64,000 nucleotides of DNA from Ophioderma brevispina (taxonomy: Eukaryota; Echinodermata; Ophiuroidea; Amphilepidida; Ophiodermatidae), in NCBI GenBank assembly GCA_023653785.1, contig JAMKCH010049429.1, positions 1 to 64,000 on the forward strand, in the 5' to 3' direction. The notes under the pieces are model-generated. The model had not been told where the DNA came from. It made no database searches and worked only from the letters and a program-made list of their open reading frames with translations. This document shows, one piece after another, positions 57,430-64,000 of this stretch. The stretch's first letter is position 1, and each line of letters begins with the position of its first letter. Position numbers and translations under genes: made by a program.

Positions 57430-59395
57430 TTTGTTTGGTGTTTGTAAGGGCTATGCGTTTCGCCGTCCTTTAACAAACGGGTATGGAATTGTTTGGTTGG
57501 TGGTAGAGCTCGGACGTACGAGGTTGTGTCATGTTTTCGAGGGTAATTTTGGGGGTCAAAGGTAATCCAGGGGTCATTATGGGTAACTTGGCCGTGCTTT
57601 GATGTATGGATATGAGTTTTGGTATGGTGGTAGATGTTTGCCGTAAAGTTTATGGTATGTTTTCGAGAGGTCATTTGGGGGTCAAGGTCATCAGGGGTCA
57701 TTATTGGGTAACTTGGGAGTGCTTGACGTATGGGTGTGAGTTTTTGGTATGGTGGTAGAGCTCGGACGTACACGTGTTTGTGGTCATTGTTTCGAGGGGT
57801 CATTTGGGGGTCAAAGGTCATCCAGGGGTATTATTGTAACTTGGCGTGTTTTGATGTATGGATAGGAGTTTTGGTATGTGGTAGAGTTTCGCTGTACGAG
57901 TTTATAGTCACGTTTTGCGGGGTCATTTGGGGCAAGGGATCCAGGGGTCATTAAGGGTAACTTGGCCGTGCTTTGATGTATGGATATGAGTTTTGGTTAT
58001 GGTGGTAGAGGTTCCCCATACGAGTTGAGTGGTCGCATTTTCGAGTGGTTCATTTGGGATAAAGGTCATCCAGGGGTCGTTATTGGGTAACTGGCAGTGC
58101 TTTGACGTATGGATAGGAATTTTGGTATGGTGGTGAGTTTCGCCGTACGGGTTTGGGGGAGAAAAGGGGAGAGGGTGGATATCCATCCATCTCAAAATAG
58201 CCACAATTCTTCAATAACACACGTTTAACCTCACACATTACCTCCAACCACGCTCTCCAGAAATCCCAAACTACAAAACATACAGATATACGATATCAAA
58301 CAGGAAAAACAAAAAACAACACCAAAAACACATTTTGGGGCAAAGGTCCCAGAGGTCGTTATCGGGTAACTTGGCCATGCTTTGACGTATGGATACGAAT
58401 TGTAGTATGGTGGGGTAGTTTCGCCGCACAAATTTTGTGGGCATGTTTTTGATGGTCATTTGGGGGTCAAAGGTCATCCAGGGGTCATTATTGGGTAACT
58501 TGGCCGTGCTTTGAGTATGGATATGAGTTTTGGTATGTGGTAGAGTTTCGCTGTACGAGTTTAGTGGTCCAAGTGTTTTCGAGAGGTCATTGGGGTCAAA
58601 GGTCATCCAGGGGTCATTATTGGGTAACTTGGCCGTGCTTGATGTATGGATATGAGTTTTGGTATGGTGGTAGAGTTTCGCTGTACGAGTTTAGTGGTCA
58701 CGTTTTGAGGGGGTCTTTGGGGGCAAAGGTCATCCAGGGGTCATTATTGGGTAACTTGGCCGTGCTTTGACGTATGGATATGAGTTTTGGTATGTGGTAG
58801 AGTTTCGATGTACGAGTTGAGTGGTCGCATTTTCGAGTGGTCATTTGGGGATAAAGGTCATCCAGGGGTCATTATTGGGTAACTTGGCAGTGCTTTGACG
58901 TATGGATAGGAATTTTGGTATGGTGGTAGAGTTTCGCTGTACGAGTTTAGTGGTCACGTTTTCGAGGGGTCATTTGGGGTCAAAGGTCATCCAGGGGTCA
59001 TTATTGGGTAACTTGGCCGTGCTTTGACGTATGGATATGAGTTTTGGTATGGTGGTAGAGTTTCGCTGTACGAGTTTAGTGGTCACGTTTTTGAGGGTCA
59101 TTGGGGTCAAAGTCATCCAAGGGTCATTATTGGGTAACTTGGCCGTGCTTTGACGTATGGATATGAGTTTTGGTGTGGTGGTAGAGTTTCGCTGTACGAG
59201 TTTAGTGGTCACGTTTTCGAGGGTCATCTGGGGCCAATGGTCATCCAGGGGTCATGGGTAACTTTGGCGTGCATTTGGATATGGAATGAGTTTTGGTATG
59301 GTGGTAAGGTTTGCGTACGAAGTTTGTGGGAATGATTTGATGGGTCATCAGGGGTCATATTCGGTAACTTGGCATGCTTAATGTCCGGTGCTAAG
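57430..59395 (+). repeat. ~128 bp satellite array with nuclear-receptor-like motifs
   Basis: About 14 units have anchor GGTCATCCAGGGGTCA at about 57563, 57686, 57816, 57936, 58065, 58470, 58601, 58729, 58857, 58986, 59113 and 59240, with degenerate units at 58347 and 59346. Units include GGGTCAAAGGTCATCC, TTGGGTAACTTGGCCGTGC, ATGAGTTTTGGTATGGTGG and TTTCGCTGTACGAGTTTAG. An unrelated ~175 base block interrupts at 58145-58320. Long frames across it are repeat translations. Confidence 0.9.
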
Positions 59396-59455
59396 TAGGT
59401 CGAATACAGTGCCTTCTGAAACCATTCCAGTATACTGATCTAGAGGTCTACTCAG

Positions 59456-59493
59456 CTAGCGGGGGCACGCGCGCAGCGCGGGCTCCCCGCTAG
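59456..59493. repeat. GC-rich hairpin
   Basis: CTAGCGGGG and CCCCGCTAG form perfect 9-base arms around a CG-rich loop (GCACGCGCGCAGCGCGGGCT), in AT-rich surroundings. A second inverted pair, TACCACGAT and ATCGTGGTA, follows at 59511-59545. A conserved structured motif or a MITE core is possible. Confidence 0.55.
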
Positions 59494-59549
59494 GTGATTG
59501 ACCAACTGTTACCACGATGGAGTCAGATTTCACTGATCGTGGTAGAGAC

Positions 59550-59884
59550 AACAGGTGCTGGTCATACACATTTTACATGACTGAGGAGTTGACTTATGAA
59601 TTCATATGAACTTCGGAATAACAGAATTGAGAGGTACATAAAATAAAAACATGATCAAATTGATTCCCATTTTATAGATACGATAGGGTGATCGAGTATG
59701 AATGATATGACGCATACTTTTATCATTATCAGCCTATTGCGATCATATTATTGTATTATTGTTGTTATTAATATTGTGATTGATTTAATTATTGTTTTTA
59801 GTGTACTTCTTCTTATTATTATTATTGTGCTGAAAAAAACACCACCATACACTTCAGAATGCATTTTCAATCGTCGGTACATTT
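59550..59884. other. No recognised gene
   Basis: AT-rich, with ATTATTATTG simple sequence near 59750-59830. Confidence 0.4.
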
Positions 59885-60145
59885 AAACGTTCTGGGAACG
59901 TTGCGGTTTCGTCTCGTCAAGTTGGTAGTTATTTGATGAGATTCATATTTTTGGTGATTAGTAAAGGTAGTAAATCCGTTCCAAAACGAAAATTTGAATA
60001 AACAATTTGTATAGAAGGTGCCAGTCACGTTTTAAAAACGGTTTATACCGTTTCTAAAGACGGAACCAAAATAGAACCTATTGGAAACGTTTCAAGAAAA
60101 GTTTCGTAAACGTTTCGTGTTGCTGGGAACACTGCAAAAAGTGTT
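59885..60145 (-). repeat. AACGTTTC block, right end
   Basis: Several copies of AACGTTT and AAACGTTTC occur. The right edge TGTTGCTGGGAACACTGC is, on the complement, close to the left block's CCCAGCTAACA edge, so 55130-60140 may be one composite element with both tandem arrays inserted between its ends. Confidence 0.55.
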
Positions 60146-60730
60146 TTGTACAGGGTAAAAGTTAACAACAGGTCTAGTGTTTTGAAACCTTACAATAACT
60201 TATTCGTCTGGTCACCATGAGGCATAAAAGGGTATATAGTTTTGCCATATCTAGTTTCAGGATTGAAGGTTCATAACCGGTTCAAGGTCATCATGGGGTA
60301 TTCATTTCATTTGGACGGAATAGATCTGAAATTGTTTGTCTGGTAAAATTCTATAACAGAAAATGCATTATTTGCTATGCATTTGACATTTAGGTATGTA
60401 AGTTAGATGCTTTCGTATTAATGACCCCATAGGATATGTAGACCATTGTTACATTTTGATCTCTAATTACGTGGCCACATGGTGAATGAGTGCAAATATT
60501 ATATTTCCTGATCCTTTGGTACTTTATTCTGAAAATGTTACCCCAGTGATATTGAACCTTTATTTGCCCATAACTATTAAACTATAACCCATAGATAGGG
60601 CAAACTCTTAACTCTACCTTTTTAATCTTAGGATATGGCCAAAATGATGGTATAGATTTCAACACCTACTTTATATTTCCCCTGTACAAAAAATTGCCTC
60701 CTGCAAATGCATGTTCCCCGCTACTTAAAG
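60146..60730. repeat. IR46-family diverged copy
   Basis: GGTTCAAGGTCATCATGGGG and GATAGGGCAAACTC with AATGTTACCCCAGTGATATTG follow the mirrored layout of the 46.1-47.0 kb element. Its outer ends are not resolved. Confidence 0.55.
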
Positions 60731-61110
60731 TGACAGGATGAGATTTTTTTAAGGATACGAATTTCTCTCAAATTAAACTGGATCGGGTGTAGACCACCTA
60801 TCGTGAACGTTTCGTAGGGTTATTGGACAAACAAGTACAAAAGAAGCTAAAAGAAAACCGTAAACCTTGTTGCTATCGTAATGCTAACTTGCATGCTATC
60901 GTAATCATCCTCATAGAAAACCATGCTTTGTTGATTTTTTTGTCGTGCTCAACACGACAGAAAATACTAAATCATCATCTTATTACATAAAGATTTTAAG
61001 TATGCAAAAAAAACCAAACAAACTAAAAAAACACACGAGTTCGAGTCGACAAAAATTGTGGGCGCCTCTTCGTGGAAATGTTCTCTTTTCATCTCCCGAT
61101 AGACATTCGA
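60731..61110. other. No feature seen
   Basis: AT-rich. Only a GCTATCGTAA phrase is repeated, at about 60872 and 60896. Confidence 0.35.
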
Positions 61111-61117
61111 TATGTGG

Positions 61118-62110
61118 ATAATCTCGATATTCCGAAGGTTCGTTATTCCGAAGGTTCGATGTTCCGAATCTTAAAAAGGGTTCGCTATTCCGAATCTTAA
61201 AAACGGTTCGCTATTCCGAATCCTAAAAAGGGTTCGTTATTCCGAATCCTAAAAAGGGTTCGCAATTCCGAATCTCAAAAAAGGTTCGTTATTCCGAATA
61301 TTGAAAAGGGTTCGGTATTCCGAAACCAAATACCGTGTTCGTTATTCCGAATTTCAAAAGAGGTACGCTATTCCGAATTCTGTTTTTCGCATTGGAGCAA
61401 TGAACATGATGAATTATATGGATGATTTGAAGCCGATGATTCCAAGAAAATAAGCACCACCATTTCTTATGTTGTAATTTTTTTATTTTCACATTTTGGG
61501 AAAAAGTTTTTGCTGGTGATGACACCAATCAAATTGGGCACATTTTTTATGTGGTACATATGATTTTTTGGTATAGGCATGATACATAACATCAAATCAT
61601 GGCCGCTATTTTCTATATTTTCATAACTTTGCAACAGGCAAGCTGGAAAAACATATGTTTTAAGGAACAAAGAATCTACTAAAGTAATTGTCCAAAATGG
61701 CTTAAAAATTTGTTATTAAAAATTTGTTATTATGTTCATTGCTCCAATGTGAAAAACAAAATTCGGAATAGCTAACCTCTTTTGAAATTCGGAATAACGC
61801 ACACGGTATTTGGTTTCGGAATACCGAACCTTTTTCAATATTCGGAATAACGAACCTTTTTTAGATTCGGAATTGCGAATTCTTTTTAAGATTCGGAATA
61901 GCGAACCCTTTTTACGATTCGGAATAGCGAACCCTTTTAAAATTCGGAATAGCGAACCCTTTTTAAGATTCGGAATAGCGAACCCTATTTTCGGAATACC
62001 GAACCTTTTTAAGGATTCGGAAAAGCGAATGCTAAAAACGCGTGTTCGGAAAAACGAACCTTCGGAATAACGAACCTTCGGAACATTGAACCTTCGGAAT
62101 AACGAGAAGA
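61118..62110. repeat. TTCGGAATA foldback with ~28 bp tandem arms
   Basis: The left arm (61118-61400) has about ten units of GGTTCGCTATTCCGAATCTT plus AAAAAG, 26-30 bases each. The right arm (61740-62110) has about twelve of the complementary TTCGGAATAGCGAACCCTTT. The arms are mirror images including irregularities: both have a unit with AAATACCGTG or CACGGTATTT and an innermost TTGGAGCAATGAACA or TGTTCATTGCTCCAA. A ~310 base AT-rich loop lies between them. The unit itself has TTCG/CGAA dyad symmetry. A repetitive 86-codon frame at 61810-62070 is an artefact of the array. Confidence 0.9.
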
Positions 62111-62114
62111 CCCC

Positions 62115-62810
62115 CGATATGTTACTCTCTCATCATTTCGAAATTTCTAAGTAAAATAACACTACAATTGTTTCTGTTGCAATTATTTTGAGGTCAAATC
62201 ATTATTTTATTTAAATTCCTTGCACTCTACTGCATGCATCATTCATTTCAGCAGTATAACCTATAGCCTAGACTACAAGGTAACGGTTTATCCCATATAC
62301 CTTGAAATGGTAGCTTGGACACTCATTACATTACTACATTGGAAACTCTCAGTTTTATAATTGACACCGGAATCCGTTCACCTCAGATGCACTCGATATT
62401 ATAAGCCATTAGATCGCTTGCCTACCGTCAATTTTATTTGTACGCGCAATAAAATACATTTTAATTTAATGACGACATGATAAATGTGGTTTTAGCAGCA
62501 ATATTTCCAATATATTGTGATACTCCTACCAAATTAGCTCCTTTTCCCCATCATTTTCGAACATTATCAAGTTTGCATGATATCGCGTGAAACGTAAAAT
62601 TTAACTGCGCATGACGATATAATACGTGACAATACGAACCCAACCACGCACTGATAGAAAATATCCGTAAAAACTACGGACCAGTACTAATTAGCACGAA
62701 ATATTATACTTTTTCTCACGGAACAAATTCCGGAAAGAGGAAATGCAAATAGAATTGATGCGGTTTGTGTCAAGTCTACAAGGAGGGACTAGAAAGCATT
62801 CAATATTTGG
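62115..62810. other. No recognised gene
   Basis: Unique AT-rich sequence with no convincing exon. Confidence 0.4.
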
Positions 62811-62815
62811 GTTGG

Positions 62816-62935
62816 TGATGACATCATTAGTGAAACTATTGACTTTTTCTGAGAGTAATAGAAAATTCCAGGTGACTGGGGTCAATCTATTCATGACACT
62901 GACTGAAAATCAATAGTTTCACTAATGATGTCACT
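62816..62935. mobile_element. 120 bp hairpin
   Basis: GATGACATCATTAGTGAAAC then TATTGA pairs with TCAATAGTTTCACTAATGATGTC. Arms are about 26 bases around a 65-base loop. A small MITE or structured element is likely. Confidence 0.65.
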
Positions 62936-62939
62936 GATA

Positions 62940-63480
62940 GTGTATTCTTTTTTCTAGCCCCGGCCCCGTTTATTTAATGGAATGTCCCGTAAAGATTTGT
63001 AGTAGGCTTATCATCTCATTTCCTGAGACTCTTAATTCACTTTTCGGACTTCGATTTAGGTATCGTATTGCAAAATACCTCTCCAGCACAAGCTAAGATT
63101 TATCTTTTTCTAATCATTTAGGAGTCTCTGTTCCCTCTTGAATATTCACATTAATTTACATAAAAACTTTACTGCATTCTGTACTCTGTGTTAACCCTAT
63201 TGAGGCAATTGTGTTATTTAAAAAAAACCTATATAACATTCCAAAATTTGTAAATTACTCCCCACAAAAAAATTAATGACTGAATGACGAGTAAATGTAC
63301 TTTCGTCAACTGTTATTCAGCCTCCATTTTTATTAAAATAGTATTTTTATTTCGCAATTTTACTTTAGAAAAATTTCTCACCGGAAAAGTACTTTGTTTT
63401 ATTATGATGGAAAACAAAAGGGATAAGCGAGGCGGCATCGACTATCGTGCATTTTGTGAATAAAAGTGAAATTTGGGCAC
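62940..63480. other. No feature seen
   Basis: AT-rich sequence without recognisable genes. Confidence 0.35.
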
Positions 63481-63519
63481 TATGTAGAGAAAATATTACG
63501 AACAGTCAAGATACATGAG

Positions 63520-64000
63520 CCTCGCACGGTTTGCATCCCCTGTCCGGCCATTTTCCAGATGCTCCAAAATGACCATTTTAAGGCATTTTTGCTAATATTC
63601 AACACAGCCTTTTCATTATGCCTATACTAGCATAAAAATTTGCATAAATCATTTAGCAAAATGTTTTGTCCAATCAAAGCCATGCAATAGTGCCCCGTAG
63701 CCATTTTCCAAGATGGCTGCCAAATACCATTTTTAGGCATATTTTGCTAATCTTTCAAGCACCCCTGCCTTTACTTATGGGCTCTCACAGCATAACATAT
63801 GCTAATGCATGTTTATCAATGTTTGTCCCAATCACAGGCCATTGTAATATTTCCCTGTCGGGCCATTTTTCCAAGATGTGCCGCCGCAAATACCATTTTA
63901 GAACTCTTTTGCTAATTAGCAACCCCCCTTTTAACTTACTCTCTATAACTGACTGCGCATATAAAAAACCTCTAGCTCTCCTTTCATTTCATTTTATCAG
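63520..64000 (+). repeat. ~155-160 bp tandem repeat, three copies
   Basis: Units start near 63546, 63699 and 63861 with GGCCATTTTCCAAGATG, then AAATACCATTTTTAGGCAT, TTTTGCTAAT, a CATAA/GCATAAATC block and TTGTCCAATCA. The third unit runs towards the window edge, so the array may continue. Confidence 0.75.

Noticed and set aside
57399..59335. Long frames on both strands across the 128 bp satellite
   Set aside because: They translate the repeat unit, and the peptides repeat with the same period.
61118..62110. CRISPR-like regular short repeats
   Set aside because: Units are contiguous with no unique spacers, the two arms are inverted to each other, and the genome is clearly animal. It is a tandem-repeat foldback.

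Overview
This is an AT-rich, repeat-saturated animal nuclear window, most likely from a marine invertebrate. Host coding sequence is sparse and interrupted by introns. Non-LTR retrotransposons of several clades, a retroviral-like LTR element fragment, SINE-like elements and many inverted-repeat DNA elements fill the rest. The one host gene I recognise encodes trehalose-6-phosphate synthase/phosphatase. Metazoan genes of this kind fit an invertebrate and exclude a vertebrate, but the phylum cannot be fixed from the window.

Layout. 1-10 kb: unique AT-rich DNA, CT/CA-rich low-complexity tracts, a GGTCAC minisatellite, a CCGGACTATGG hairpin MITE, a SINE-like repeat and three degenerate ~680 bp tandem repeats. 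10-16 kb: a truncated L1-like LINE tail, a hAT-like inverted-repeat element, a broken protease/integrase fragment, palindromic G/C hairpins and an old LINE fragment on the minus strand. 17-23 kb: a nearly full-length but dead L1-like LINE, then two further LINE fragments, one split by a MITE. 23.9-27.5 kb: a direct 1.8 kb tandem duplication carrying the terminal trehalose-phosphatase exon on the minus strand; only the second copy is open. 27.2-28.0 kb: a 780 bp TTAA-flanked element, seen again at 49.4 kb. 28.7-36.1 kb: a 7.3 kb foldback structure whose arms are built from ~370 bp tandem repeats around an unrecognised 3 kb core. 36-43 kb: a TA-flanked inverted-repeat element with a tRNA-like sequence inside it, a SINE, a CGAGTTT palindrome and a dead CR1/Jockey-like LINE. 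43-55 kb: many small hairpin elements plus the 47.7 kb trehalose-phosphate synthase exon. 55-60 kb: two tandem arrays between AACGTTTC-rich termini. 61-62 kb: a foldback made of ~28 bp TTCGGAATA units. 62-64 kb: mostly unique DNA ending in a ~160 bp tandem repeat.

The two trehalose exons lie on the same strand in the right order, 5' exon at 47.7 kb and 3' exon at 26.4-27.0 kb. They belong to one gene whose ~20 kb intervening region is filled by the transposons above. At least one exon, encoding the N-terminal part of the phosphatase domain, should lie between them and was not found. Tandem copies in this window differ largely by single-base indels, which raises the possibility of unpolished long-read sequence or false duplication, so frames and copy numbers should be read with caution.
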